In this document: positions 1 through 12,000 of the stretch, in pieces
Layout: each line of letters opens with the position of its first letter
Numbering within the stretch: position 1 is the stretch's first letter
NCBI GenBank assembly: GCA_032164245.1
Contig: JAVMKO010000004.1
Location: 33,643,626 to 33,707,625 of the forward strand
Length of the DNA stretch: 64,000 bases
Direction: 5' to 3'
DNA from: Sternotherus odoratus
Taxonomy: Eukaryota > Chordata > Testudines > Kinosternidae
The notes under the pieces: generated by a model
Told to the model about the DNA's origin: nothing
Seen by the model: only the letters and a program-made list of their open reading frames with translations
The model's database searches: none
Made by a program: the position numbers and the translations under genes

Positions 1-1447
1 TGTAACACATCACTAGCCCAGGGCATAAACTTCCGTGGAGTCCAAACTAAAGGAAACTACCAATCCTACAGCTGTTAACAATAGCATGGATTCAGCATCA
101 CTTCCCCTTTTGCAGATCTCTTTAAAGTTTTGTAGCAAGACAATGCACAAATGATGCTGGATGACTCATTGATGTACAGTGGGTGTGCCTGAGTGTACAA
201 ATCATATGAGGAGATGCAACTGATGAATATTCAGATAGGATTAAATGTTTACTCTTTGCATAAAGCCCGTGAAAACGGGCTTTGAGAACCTGAACATGAA
301 TTAAGCAGGGGTTGATTGGGATTCTAGAACAGCATGTACACATGTTCTGAGGATTTCTTGTCCTCTGGATCCAAATAAGCCTCTTTTGTCCACCCTCACG
401 TGAATTCACTTGCACTAACCTGGCTGGTGCAGAAACCACTCCATGATGTACAGAGGCTCTCTGTATGTTTGTTCTACACACACCATCATCCCAAACAGGG
501 CTGATAAATTCTGCATAGGGTATTGTGTGGGACATATTGTATCTGAGGCAGGAAGGGATGTTTCCTATTCCTAATAGCTGTACAGAATATTGCCTGATGC
601 AGATAGAGAAAGATGTAGCTGTAAGATCTCTGTAAGTTCCTAGGGTTTTTCACTTCCTCCTTTGGTCAGATGCAAACTAGCTGTCACCAAACTGCAGGAA
701 CCTACTGCCTCTCTAAGCTGTTGTTCAAATGCACAACCTTTCTAATTTTTCCTTTGAATGCCAGTGCTGTGAATATTTACATGTGATAGAGAACAGGTTT
801 ATACTAAGATTTGGGCGCGTTAGTAGCCTAAGTAAAATAGTTCAAATTTAACATGGTCTTTACAAGCAAGTTAAAATCAAGGAGTTAGTAAACTAGGCAT
901 TTTCTAAAAGTGGAATGGACTTGCAGTCATTTCCTGTGGTTGGGATGCAAAATCCAAAGTTGCTGATTCATCTGGTCTCCATTAAACAGATGTGAACCTA
1001 TTACTTTTTCCACAGCCTGCAGTGTAATCTTTCTAAACCTAGGCACAGTAATGTCTCATTAGATAAAATTATGGAGTACAAGCACACAATTTAATTTGAT
1101 CACCACAACCATTTTGGATTTTGAGAGTATCTGGTGCACTATAAAGGGTGCTCTTTGAGATCCACTGCTGAGTACCTCATTTCCATTGTCTTCAGCGACA
1201 TGCAGCATTTGAAGGATGGTGCCATCCGTTTGCTTTTATGATATCTTTGCTGGAGTCATCTTCATTTTGAACCAGATTCTGCTACCTTTATGATGAGTAG
1301 CATCTTACTTCTCATACAATTCCTTTGAATTCAAAGAGACGATTTGTGGTATAGGATATTACTTGGTGTGTAAAGAATGACTGGCTCTTTTAAGAGGAGA
1401 TGAAGTGGGATCTACCTGTGCCATTATTCATTATCTGCTTGTCAAGT

Positions 1448-1518
1448 GCTGAAGTGCTGCAGCTGCGTCACTGGTGCAGCTGCACCGATGCAGTGTTTGT
1501 AGTGTAGACCAGCCCTAA
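1448..1518. repeat. Fragment of TTA-type MITE (one terminus)
   Basis: The segment ends in GTGTAGACCAGCCCTAA, which resembles the terminus of the complete MITE at 30632-30910 (GTGTAGACATGGCCTTA). Only one end is visible, so this is a truncated or diverged copy. Confidence 0.4.
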
Positions 1519-1924
1519 ATCCAGCGTCAAATGTTGTACTGTTGGCATGAATCACACTCTTGATTTCCATTAACAGTCTTTTACAATACTGAGTCTCCAG
1601 AGAGGTCTAGTATCTACCGTAACATCTCTCTGTAATGGACTGTGTTTAAAAGTTATGAATCACTTATGGGAAGTAGTCACTCCTGGGACCCAAACCAATA
1701 TCTCTATTTTCCAAAGTAAGCCTTAAACAATAAACAAAGCAACAAAACTCTTCCCATTATTTGCTGACATACTTAACCTGGGCTTCATTAGACTTTCAGT
1801 GCTAGTACATGCAGCACAGAAATAATTTCATCAGCTGTCTGTCTGTTATGGTAAATGGAGCCTTTTGGATCCTTCTAGTAATGCAGTGGCTTTTCTAACC
1901 TTTTCTATATACTGCTGAGATCAT

Positions 1925-2090
1925 TTCTTTGCACTTGCATAGTACCTTCCATCTGAGGCTCTTAAAGCACTTTGCAAGCCTGCATTTATTTAGGCTAACA
2001 GCTGCCTGGTGATGAGGAAACTGATGTCCTGGGAAAATTTTGTAGAACTGGGGGCTAGAACTCAGATCTCCAGAGTTCCCATCGCTAATA
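1925..2090. repeat. MIR/CORE-SINE-like ancient repeat
   Basis: The segment reads like the diagnostic part of MIR-type SINEs: a stretch about counts in the lowest tenths, 'AAAGCACTTTGCAAGCC', then a 'GAGGAAACTGATG' block and a 'GGGGCTAGAACTCAGATCTCC' like block near the end. Similar segments occur at 44440-44640 and 49570-49790. It is highly diverged, and the assignment rests on pattern memory only. Confidence 0.5.
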
Positions 2091-2735
2091 TTAACTGAAA
2101 TTTGAGAAGAGCCTTTCCCCTCTTCTCTGAATACTGGTTTGTCATATAATCAATGCCATATCCCTAAAGTCCTTTTGGAGATGTTTGCCCCATGATATTT
2201 CACTGCCACTCAGAGAGACTTTCAGTCCAATCTACTGCACTTTGCAGCGTCTATAAAAGGACTTGCAACATGTATCTCTTTTACTATATCACAGCAGGAA
2301 TTTTTTGAGGACTATAACCTGATGCAACCCAGGAAATCCTGTCAATTCTTGGCTGTTCTGTACAGTGCAGTAAAGACTGTATAATGGAATCATTAGGTAA
2401 TGACTCCATTAAATAAGGCCCTTTCCATTTTCAATACACTTTTGATACATAGCAGTTGTAGCAATCCTTCCTTTAGTATGTCTTAATTTTTCTATTATGA
2501 TACAAGCTAATTGCTCAAATGTTGTGAATATTATAGAATACTTCTGTGGTATTGTTGGACTCTAGCAGAACTAGCATCACCTGGCAAAATAACTAACATT
2601 TTGAATAGTACAGAAACCCGACTTTGAAAACAGCTGCAGTTGGGTTTGATATTCTTTTGTCTTCTAGGAGATGAAAGGTTAATGATTTTTCATTGTAGCT
2701 GACAAGTGCATATACAGATCTCTCCCATTTTATTG

Positions 2736-2995
2736 TAGCCATGTTGGTCCTAGGATATGAGAGAGGAGAAGGTTGAGGTGATATTTATTATTGGACCAAC
2801 TTGTGTTGGCAGAGAGGATGAGCTTTTGTGCTTCACAGAGCTCTTCCTCAGGCTATGCTCTGTGCAGCTTGAAAGCTTGTCCTGTCCACCAATAAAAAGA
2901 TCCAGTAAAATGTATTACTTCACCCACCTTGTCTCTTGTAACAGATCTCAGCATTCTGAGTTTCCTTTTGCAAGGCCTCCTGGGTAACAATCTCT
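2736..2995 (+). repeat. Interspersed repeat containing 'TTATTGGACCAACTT'
   Basis: The segment starts near 'TGTAGCCATGTTGGTCC' and continues through 'ATTGGACCAACTTGTGTTGG' and 'CACAGAGCTCTTCCTCAGG'. This is a repeat I associate with turtle genomes. A short piece with 'TTTTATTGGACCATC' recurs near 48066. A 76-codon open frame within it (2757-2987) is repeat sequence, not a gene. Confidence 0.55.
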
Positions 2996-3371
2996 GAAAT
3001 TATTGTACATGCTTAGTGAAAACACTCCTGCAAGGCATTTATTTCAAACTTGGTCACGGTCTACTATGTTAATATCTCCCCGACCTTTACAGCTGAAGAA
3101 ATTACAACCAATCTATTTTGTGATTATGGGGAGATGGTCTTTATTCTGAAGTCTTCACTCAAACAAAACTCCGTCATCAAAGGAAAAGCCATATGGGTAG
3201 TGGTCCTGTCATCTTGTTTTCTGTCAGAAGAAACTAGAAGTATGGAGTCAAGGAATGATCCTGCTTCTCTGCATTGTTTGGCTTCTAACAGGGCAGAATA
3301 ACTGAACAAGAAGATGGAGATACCCAGAGTAAGCCCTGAGAGTCTTTTGAGAAACTGGCACACTCTCCCCT

Positions 3372-3438
3372 AATCGGCCCTCCATACAATTTCAGAAACC
3401 CAATCCGGCCCTCCGGCCAAAAGGTTTGCCCACCCCTG
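3372..3438 (-). mobile_element. hAT-type element terminus (fragment)
   Basis: The segment ends in GTTTGCCCACCCCTG, the inverse of the CAGGGGTGGGCAAAC terminus of the complete element at 10211-10769. Only the terminal 60-70 bases are recognisable. Confidence 0.6.
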
Positions 3439-4704
3439 GTCTAGGGGGGCTGTCTGTGACTCCATGGTTAGACTGGTATAGAGATCCAGGAGTCCACATT
3501 TGTTACTGGATTGGTGAAATCCAATGATAGAACACACCACCAGCTTGAGGTGTCTGCCCTGTTTTCTGACAGTCTACCCTAAGGTAGGCACTCACAGTTG
3601 TAAGCTATTCCAGATAGCATGACATTCAGAATATATAATATTTACAGATTTGCCTAGTAGTCCTGGCCCAGGCACACAAATATCCTTAGGCATTAAACCT
3701 TGCATGTGTGGTAACTTGTGCTGTTTTTTAAAATACTCTTTGAAAACTTTACATTTCAATAACCTAAAAGCTAATTTAGGTCAGAATTGTTGTTAACAAA
3801 GCAAAATAAACGAATTATTTCCCTTCTCAATTTATAAGCAAAATGCTTCTTGCTTCTCAAAGTGATTCCAATATGCTACAGCCTGTTGGTTAATTCAGAT
3901 TTAGAAATTCCATCATGTTGTGACAGACATAGGAATTTCCTGCAACACTCTTGAAAAACAGAAGTTTAAGTAGCTTTGGAGTCCATTGTATTACAAATGC
4001 TAAGTGTATGTATTGTTCTGGGATTGTATGTAACTTCGATGGGGGGAGATGGGTCCAATGTAAATCTTGGGAAATGTTATAAGTTTCAGAGGACTATTTG
4101 AAATTGTGTTCAAGATGCAGATAAACTGATAGAGCAACTAAAGTTAGGTGGGTTTCCCACAAAATCTCTAGGGGGAAGAGTATCAAATGTACCGCTGCTG
4201 GTTTTGCAAGAGCTCAGCCTTTGAAGCTTTGCTCTGAGGAGGGGACCTTTGTCTGAATTGGGGTTTCTAATATAATCTGCATTTCTGAGGTTACTTTGGC
4301 TAGCCAATTGCCAACCACTGTACTACACTGTCTGGCTTCAAATTTGGTTAGATATTTTGGGATTAATTTAGTCTTTCAGTGAATGACCTTGAGACTAACT
4401 CCAGAGTTTTGCTTTTCATGGCCCAAGTTCATACCTTCCTGTGTATATGGAGTTTAGCACAACACATATCCAATTCTGATTTGAACCCTTTGGGTGCTGC
4501 CATAATTAATAATTAACACGTGTATATGTTCATTTTCTCTTTGGGTTTGATTGTACTTTGTGCACAGAGCCTGGTGTCGGGGAAGGTCCAGAATTGCACT
4601 GTTCCAACAACAGCTCCTGGAGGCATCACATTTCAACGAGGCACAAAGCCACTAGGGTTCTCTGGTGCATTGGGATAGTTGCTTCCACTTTCAGGAATTT
4701 CTTT

Positions 4705-4913
4705 GCTAGAAAATTAGACCATGTTAGAAAACAGCCTAGAGGAGTTGTGTTACACATGACACAAACCATCATTTCAACTGGAACAATATGCTTAACCACA
4801 ACCAGCTGATGATGTTAAACACATGTGTACACTGGCTGCTAAATCATGTTTAATGTTGTGTTAATTAACACAACTATCCAAGGCTATGTTTTAACATGAC
4901 TTAATTTTCTAGT
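4705..4913. mobile_element. MITE with long terminal inverted repeats
   Basis: The left end (CTAGAAAATTAGACCATGTT) pairs with the inverted right end (CTAGAAAATTAAGTCATGTT). The similarity continues inward for tens of bases to the perfect 20-bp palindrome GTTGTGTTAATTAACACAAC at 4855-4874. No coding capacity is visible, so this is a non-autonomous DNA transposon. I could not define a clear target duplication or superfamily. Confidence 0.6.
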
Positions 4914-6262
4914 GAAGACAGTACATATGAGGATACAATGTGTATTTCTCCCTGTGCTCATGAGGGCACCCTTTTCTGCCCATTTTGGTTAGGTGAGGTT
5001 AGTATGAGTCTCACTCAGTTCTTGAACTCAGGTCATTACACAACCTGTGACTGTGGGAAGGTACAAGAGAGAGGCTATTACATCTGTAATAGCTAGGTGA
5101 ATTAATCCATCTGTTGCATAAATATAGTCCAAACATCCTGACATCCTTGGAAAGCCTCCTTTCTCCACAGAGTTATACAAATATTTGCTGTCTACTATAA
5201 ACATTGATTACACTTTAGCTGATGCTAAAGAACATCTGTCACTCCCAACCCCATTTGAGCCTTGTGCTTGGCAAAGAAATTGGCCTGTACAACTCAGTTG
5301 AAGATCATAACTGTTTTGCACTGTGAGTCTTGAATGCTAGGTCTAAAAGCAGCCAGCTTAAACTCCTGGAAATGTTTTTGGAAACAACAATTTCAAAAGC
5401 TATAAAACTCTGCCATTTGAGGCTCTGATCTGGAAGCTGATCCATATGGGTGCACCACTGTGCCCACGTAAAGCTGCATTAGCTTCAGTGAGACTCTGTA
5501 TGTCTGCAAAATTAAAATTTCAGAACTTAACATGATACATGCCCTACTTAGCAAACATTATAGTTTTAGGTTTCAGCCCTGCAAAGAGAATCCTCAGGCC
5601 TATGTGGAAGTAAGTGGAGTTCTGGAAGTGAAGAGGTCAACCTGACAGTCTCTCTTCACAGTATTAGGAGGACCATAGGTTTCAGAGTCCCTCCCACACT
5701 CTGTTTGTAAAAAAAAAAATCCTTGTAATAAACTCTCCCCAAAATATTCAAATATATTGCAACACATTAGACTCTGATTCTATTCCTTTATTCTATTTCC
5801 TTTAATTCTTAATATAGCGTCTAAGCAAAATGAAGAACTAGGCAAAACAACTGACTTTCCTCCCCCACAATTTTACTGTTCTGTTCATGTTGACACAGGT
5901 AAATACATATATACATTTAAATTGTGTTTAAGTAGCTACAGTAAAAAAAACAAAACCCCAACCTCATTTAAAGAGATCACATTCATACATTGTCTTGGCA
6001 AAGGGCAGGATGCCAATTTCTCCCTATGGTGTAATTTCCGCTTGTTCTTGAAGCCCAAAGCAAGCAGATTTAAACTCCCATGTGATTGAGGAAACAGGAT
6101 TTCAGCTCCCGGTGGGGAAGACACTTCACAATATAGCATATAGTCTATGTGAGTGTCTTCCCTGAGTTCCCTCCTCTGTACCTGGCTTACTAGAAGGTTC
6201 TTACTCTTATTTAGGGCATCCCAGATGGAAAAACTGCATAGAAAAGCACTAATGTCCATAGA

Positions 6263-6764
6263 CAGGGGTAGCAAGTTACATGAGTCTGTGGTGTCCAGGC
6301 TCCAGGAATATTCAGGGTCAGGGGCCCTGCTTCACCACACAGAACCTGCACCCCCAATCTCCACACCCCTTTTCATCCACAAACTCCCTCCCAGAGCCAG
6401 CACCCTCAACCCAGAGCCTGCACCCCTCAACCCTACTCTCTGCCCTAGCCCAGAGCCTGCACCCAGCACCCACCATCCCAGATTCCATCCCACACACTCC
6501 TGCCCCCAAGTTCCTTCCCAGAGCCCACCCCCTGCCCAAGCCCAGAGCCTGCACCTAGTACCCAAACTCCATCCCATTGCCCAACCTCTTAACAGTCCTA
6601 CACCCCAATCCTCTGCCCAAGCCCAGGGCCTGCACCTCAGACCTCATCCCACCCCACTCAAATTCCCTTGCAGAGCCTTAGGCAGGTGGAGGCAGAGTTG
6701 GGGGAGGGGGGAGGCCCTGGGTATTCTGGGCACCATCAAAATTTCTACAAACCTGCTATCCCTG
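6263..6764. mobile_element. Non-autonomous hAT element with perfect 8-bp TSD
   Basis: The 8-bp duplication TCCATAGA is seen at 6255-6262 and 6765-6772. The element starts CAGGGGTAGCAAGTT and its inverted end reads CAGGGATAGCAGGTT. The interior is a C-rich tandem of 'CCCAGAGCCTGCACCC' units (about 6340-6640). That tandem produces long spurious open frames on both strands; none is a gene. An 8-bp TSD with CAGGG ends is diagnostic of the hAT superfamily. Confidence 0.85.
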
Positions 6765-7279
6765 TCCATAGATGTCCTGCTCCAACTCTTGGATAAAGTG
6801 GCAGTTCAAGTGGGATGGACTTAACCAATATTATGAAACAAAATAATGTCTTACATTTATTCCATTCTTTAATTTATCTGTGTGTCATCCCAAAGTATTT
6901 TACAAACATAGGCTCTAACTGTGCAAGCTGTTCTGTGCTGACGGACCCATGTGCCAACACAGAGCCACACTGACTTCAATGAGGCTCTGTACAAGCACCG
7001 GCGAATCTACCTGAATGGAACAGCTTGCTGGATGTGGGTGAAGACATTTAACTAAATTAGCTGGAGGAGATCAAAGTGTGAGGAGGGAGGTGGTTTAGCT
7101 CTTCCCATTCAAACAAAGCTCTTGGTGTTCTTCCATGCTAGGGAGAGAGAGAGGGGAAAGAAAAATAGTAGGAATTCTATCTTGCTGCTAAGGTGTTCTC
7201 AGCTCAGGGGTACTTAAACTATAGTGAAACTAGGCAACCTCTTAATGACCCATTGTAACGTCAAAGTGTTTACAATTCC

Positions 7280-7577
7280 ATTGCACAGGCTGGCTGACGG
7301 CTCCCGCCTCTGGGCGGGCGGCCGGGCTGGCTGCCGGGTCCTGCCTGCTGGCTGCCGGCTCCCGCCCGAGTCCCGGAAGCGGGCGGGCTGGCTGCCGGCT
7401 CCCAGCTGCCGCCCGGGTCCTGGCAGCGGGCGGGCTGCGGAGCTGCCGCCCCGACCCTCTGGCGGGCGGGCTGCTGCTCCGACAGCTCTTTTTTAAAAAT
7501 TATTAAATAACGGACTTTTTGATTTAATGGACACCCCCTCGCCCGAATTAGTCCATTAAATGGAGGTTTTACTGTAA
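7280..7577. mobile_element. TA-type MITE remnant with GC-rich minisatellite core
   Basis: The right end, 'TCCATTAAATGGAGG' followed by TTTTACTGTA, resembles a pogo/Tigger-type terminus (TACAGTAAAACCTCC inverted). The matching left terminus is not clear. About 7290-7485 is a CpG-dense tandem of units like 'GCGGGCGGGCTGGCTGCCGG'. It lies less than 1 kb upstream of the ANXA5 CpG island but is repeat-derived. Confidence 0.5.
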
Positions 7578-8149
7578 TGGGAATTTTGCCATTGACTTCA
7601 GTGGGAGCAGGGTTGGGGCCCCTTATTTTGAAGACAGAGCATTCCACAGTAGTACATTTATTCTCTGTTTAAATAACTGTTCGTTTGCTGAAAAACACTA
7701 ATTGCAACCTCCCAGAGTATGGGATGGCTGTCCTTTCAAGGCAATCACCAGTGAGCCTCCTTGTGACCTATCAAGAAGACCCAAAACATATTTTCCATTT
7801 CTGTTGTTTATTCTCCCCATTAGAAATGTATGTGTGGGCTACCCAGTGTTTTCTGGCCAAGTATCAAGGCAGTCAGACCAATGCATGGACAGAGGGAAAA
7901 GAGTTTTTAATCAGACTGTTTAAAACTTATTTTTGATTGGTTACCATGTATTACCAACACCAGACAAAGTGGTGAAGAAGAGATTGCTCTGTTCAAGGCT
8001 TGACCCCTCTCTCCTTGTCATCACTGGTTGAGAAAGCCTGGCTCCATCCAGTGCTTGGCTTTCCCAAGTAGAGCAGCATTCAGGAGCAAAACCTGTGAAA
8101 ACATAGTCGCACTTTGTTGTTGTTTTTTTAAACCCAGACCCTATCTCGC

Positions 8150-8612
8150 TCAACATGCTCGGGCCGGCCTGCCTGTCTGGTCCGTGTGCCTCGTCCTTTA
8201 GCTAACCCGGACAGTGTAGGGCTGCTACTATTTGTGTCGGGGGGAAAGCCACCCCGGCGTGACTCCCGAGGCCTCCGCTCTCTGTAGGAGCCCAGCATGG
8301 CCGGGCGGGAGGGGAGAAGACGCAGAGAGAAGCGGGCCCCTTGGCCAGGCGCGAGGCGAAGCCGCCTGAGCCAAGATCCCTGACCCCGGGGAATTCCAGC
8401 GCCGGGCGCCCGGCAGTGAGCGAGCCTGGGGCGCGGCTGCCGTCTGCAGCAACCGAGCTCGGCCCAGCGGGAGCGGGCGGGGGATGTGACATGAGCACCG
8501 GGCGTGGCCGGCGCTGGATGGAGCAGAGCGGGGCTGGGGCTCCTCAGTGTTCCCTGTAACTCGCAGCAGCCACAGCGCTCCAGGCTCCTGTCTGCATCCG
8601 AGGACGTCCGCG
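8150..8612 (+). promoter_or_regulatory. ANXA5: ANXA5 CpG-island promoter
   Basis: The DNA changes abruptly from AT-rich to CpG-dense, with GC-box-like stretches such as GAGCGGGCGGGGGATG near 8470, just upstream of a spliced leader exon. I see no TATA box at a plausible distance. A TATA-less CpG-island promoter fits the broad expression of annexin A5. Long minus-strand open frames across this island come from high GC content. The exact transcription start cannot be read from sequence. Confidence 0.7.
8540..8612 (+). other. ANXA5: ANXA5 noncoding exon 1 (5' end approximate)
   Basis: A strong donor, CCGCG|GTGAGTAA, lies at 8612/8613 in the CpG island. It is followed 326 bases later by an acceptor (CCCACTAG at 8931-8938) that leads to the exon holding the start codon. 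A noncoding first exon matches the known layout of vertebrate ANXA5 genes. The 5' limit is a guess. Confidence 0.55.
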
Positions 8613-8938
8613 GTGAGTAACGCGGCGGACGGCCGAGGGCCGAAGAGCAGTCGCAGGCTGTGTGGCAGCGGGGCGGCCCTATCTCCCTGAAGCCCTTTGC
8701 CGTGTCCTCCCGGCCGCGCGGGGAAGGCGGGAGTGACGGGGGTGCCCAGGCAGGGCTGGGTGTTGGCCCGGGGTTCCGGCTGCATTTCACCCGCCACAAA
8801 CTCTCTCTCCGACCCCCCCCCCCCCAGGTCAAGTGTTTTTGGCTTGCAAAGTTGCTCCGGATTTGGAACGGAGCCGGTTCTCAGCGGGCTGCTGTCCTCT
8901 TGGCGCCGCGCTCCGCATAACTTGTCTTTTCCCACTAG

Positions 8939-9033
8939 GCTCAGCTGCCCAGGGGGAACGCAGGACGTCCACTGTCTCGCAGCCCTTGCACACTCGCTTT
9001 CCTGCCCGCTGATCCTCAGGAGCCATGGCAAAG
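8939..9033 (+). CDS. ANXA5: ANXA5 exon 2 (5' UTR and residues 1-3)
   Basis: The acceptor is CCCACTAG|GCTCAG and the donor is AAG|GTGAGT. The ATG at 9025 is in context AGCCATGG, an A at -3 being absent but G at +4 present. Only Met-Ala-Lys is coded here. The next exon supplies Val-Ser-Arg-Gly-Thr-Val, giving an N-terminus like that of known annexin A5 proteins (phase 0 junction). Confidence 0.85.
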
Positions 9034-12000
9034 GTGAGTCACTTCGCTGCTCTCCTTATTTTGGGCTTTCTAAGGTTAAAAAGCTTTTGTATTGCCGTGG
9101 TAAGGGCTTGTGTGCGTGGCATTTGATCAACTCGATGATGGTTCCTGTTGCTTTAAATCCATTTTGGTTGTAATTTTCCCTTTCCGGCGGGTGTTTATTT
9201 AATTATTCCTCACTGTCCAGGTTCTGTTGCAGTTGCTGTTTTTAACCACAGCTCCATTTTAGTGTAGTGGAAACACTGTAGAAGTGCAGGAGTGAATGAC
9301 GGGTTTTCTTAGACTTCGTCAAAGCTGGGCAACTTTCTTTCTCAACTCTCCTTCTTTTCCTTTTTAAAAACGTTTTTTGCCTATCTCTAATGAGCCCAGG
9401 CCAAATTTCAAAGATGCTAAAACAAGAATTCGGACAACTCATCATACCCCTGTGAGATAAACATTAGGCAGTTTTTTCCTCCCAGTTTCCTTTCATTTAG
9501 CCAAGTTTTCTGTAGTGCATATTTCTGATGTGCGTGGGTGTAGCTTTTTAAGAGAGAAATTTCTTGATTTTTTTTTTCTTCTTCCCCCTCTTCTGCCATT
9601 TAATTTGTATGGCTTTTCAACACAGACTTTTAAAGCTAAACTTCTCAGATCTGTAAACTGTTAATCTATTCTAATGCTTTTTCAGCCATTTTCCCCCTGG
9701 AAAGTTTGATGCCTTTGTTATTGGTTATTCTCATTTTCAATGTTTAGTTGAATCTGTAACATTTTAAATTTTGGTTTGAAAAACAAACATAACAATAACC
9801 TCCCTATATTTTTATACAATCACATCAAACAAAAATACTCCACAATGTCTGAAAAGTCAAAAAATAAACTTAAAACTGCGGATCCATAACTTCTAACTGT
9901 TTACACAAGTTATCAAATGTATGAGCATGTTCCAGTACACTTAAATACTTCTCGGTGGAAGTATTTAATTCTGCATCAAGTTGATCTTATATTAATTAAA
10001 CTTCTAGCAGTAGCTTTTATCCTCAATATGCATTTTTAACAACCCTCAATATTTACATAAATGAAGGGATATCATTACTGCTTTAAACACTCTATCTTTT
10101 TGGTAAAGTTGGATTGGGTTGCTTAGGCCCTTGTTGTTATAAAACCTATTTTCCCAGGGGTTTAGAATGGTTCCAAGATGCTGATTCTGCCCATGATAGT
10201 CCAGTTAGGCCAGGGGTGGGCAAACTTTTTGGCCCAAGGGCCCCATGGGGGTTACAAATCGGTATGGAGGACCAGGTAGGGAAAGCTGTGCCTCCCCAAA
10301 CAGCCTGCCCCCTATCTGACCCTCTCCCACTTCCTGCCCCCTGACTGCCCCCCTTAGAACTTCCCACTCATCCAACCCCTTGCTGGCTCCTTGTCCCCTG
10401 ACTGCCCCTTCCCAGGACTCCACCCTCTATCCAACCCCCCTGAGTACCCTGACCCTTATCCACACCCCTGACAGGCCTCCTATGCCTATCCAACCCCCCA
10501 TCCCCTGCCCTCCCACCCCCCCGAATCTCACCCCATTCAACTTCCCCCTGTCCCCTGACTGCTCCCTGGGACTCCCTGCTTCTTATCCAACCCCCGTCCC
10601 CCTTACCATGCTGCTCAGAGCAGCATGCCTGCCAGAGTGCTGGCAGCGTGGCTGTGGGGGAGAGGGGGAAGGAGGAAAGGGCTAGCCTCCCTGGCTGGGA
10701 GCTCAGGGGCCAGGCAGGATGGTCCTGAAGGCTGGATGTAGCCCATGGGCTGTAGTTTGCTCACCCCCGAGTTAGGCACGTGTAGGTTTGGTATCTTGAT
10801 CATGGAAACAGATCTCTTGCACCTTTACAGAACCCCACTGGCTTTGTACAGAACTGTCTTTAGCACTGGGACTATATGTTTTCCCCCCCTTTTTTAAAAG
10901 CCATAGAAGGCCATTCAATTTCCTCAGTCTACTTCAAATGAAAACTACATTTTATTTTGCCATGCTCTAATAAACAGTACCACTGTGAAAATTACTATTC
11001 ACTCTTCCCCACTGTAGACTGATTAACAGAGGGACTTAGGCATCCAATCTGGCATTTAGACACCACTGATATTCATAAAATCACTATTTAGGTGCTCCCT
11101 AACTGTATAGACACTTAGATTTCTGCGGGAAGAGGGTGAAGAGTGAAAAAGTCACCAGAATTCTGCTACTAAGCTGCTCATTGTCCTAACTCACTTCTAA
11201 CTGCCAACGGTTTCTCAAACTAGGCGTTCCTGTGCCCATCTTGCTTGCAAAGCCTGATCCGGTAGGTGTGCTCAGAGCATGCCTAATCACACAAAAGACA
11301 GTGGGGGTGAGCAGGCTGGGAATTTTGGGATACTTGTCCTATTTTACCCAATAGCCCAGTGGTTAGGGCACTCACCTGGTATGCAAGAGGCCCAGGTATG
11401 AATCTCCATTCTGCCTGTTTTGGGGCATGGACTTGAATGCACCTACTATGAGGGTGTCGTGCCGTAATCAACAGGCTATATGGGATATTCTGGGATGAAT
11501 CTCTTTTTCCTATCGTGACAGGTTCAAGAATGGCAGCCGTGTTAGTCTGTATCCGTAAAGAAAGCGAGGAATACTTGTAGCACCTTAGAGACTAACTAGT
11601 TTATTTCACCATAAGCTTTCGTGGGCTATAGCTCACTTCATCGGATGCATAGAATGGAACAGAAGTAAGATGCATTTATACACACAGAAAGAAAGGGAAA
11701 AAAATTGTACATTAGCATACCAATTCTAAGAGGGCTGTTAAATGTAGATGCGCCATTATCAGCAGGAGAAAAAAATTGATTGCATTTCCTGAATTAATTT
11801 ATCTGACACAGAAATCCATTTCAAAAGGTATTTTTTTCTCCTGCTGATAATAGAAATCCATTTCAAAAGGTATTTCAGCATAAGTTTTCGTAGGCTATAG
11901 CTTATGCTGAAATAAATGTGTTCATCTCTTAATGTGCCACAAATACTCCTGTTCATTTTACGGATACAGACTAACATGGCTGCTACTCTGAAGGATATTA

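Larger units (their letters stand above)
1..8150. other. Upstream intergenic region, no gene recognised
   Basis: No open frame here looks like a conserved protein; those present are short and lie in repeats or low-complexity DNA. The stretch holds several transposon remnants, listed separately, at about 1448-1518, 1925-2090, 2736-2995, 3372-3438, 4705-4913, 6263-6764 and 7280-7577. The remaining DNA is AT-rich and unremarkable. It lies 5' of the ANXA5 promoter, so distal enhancers could be present, but nothing in the sequence identifies one. Confidence 0.6.

Noticed and set aside
264..285. AAAGCCCGTGAAAACGGGCTTT hairpin resembling a bacterial terminator
   Set aside because: It is an isolated short hairpin in vertebrate intergenic DNA with no gene before it; likely chance.
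6153..6824. 223-codon open frame rich in Pro, Ser and His
   Set aside because: Most of it is the C-rich tandem interior of a hAT MITE that has a perfect 8-bp target duplication; the opposite strand is open as well.
8128..9031. Long minus-strand open frames (234 and 267 codons) and several + strand frames across 8128-9173
   Set aside because: They lie in the CpG island where stops are rare, overlap the ANXA5 leader exons, change frame across each other and show no domain.
11350..11400. tRNA gene at TAGCCCAGTGGTTAGGGCAC
   Set aside because: Only the D-arm-like block is present; no anticodon arm, B-box or acceptor pairing was found.
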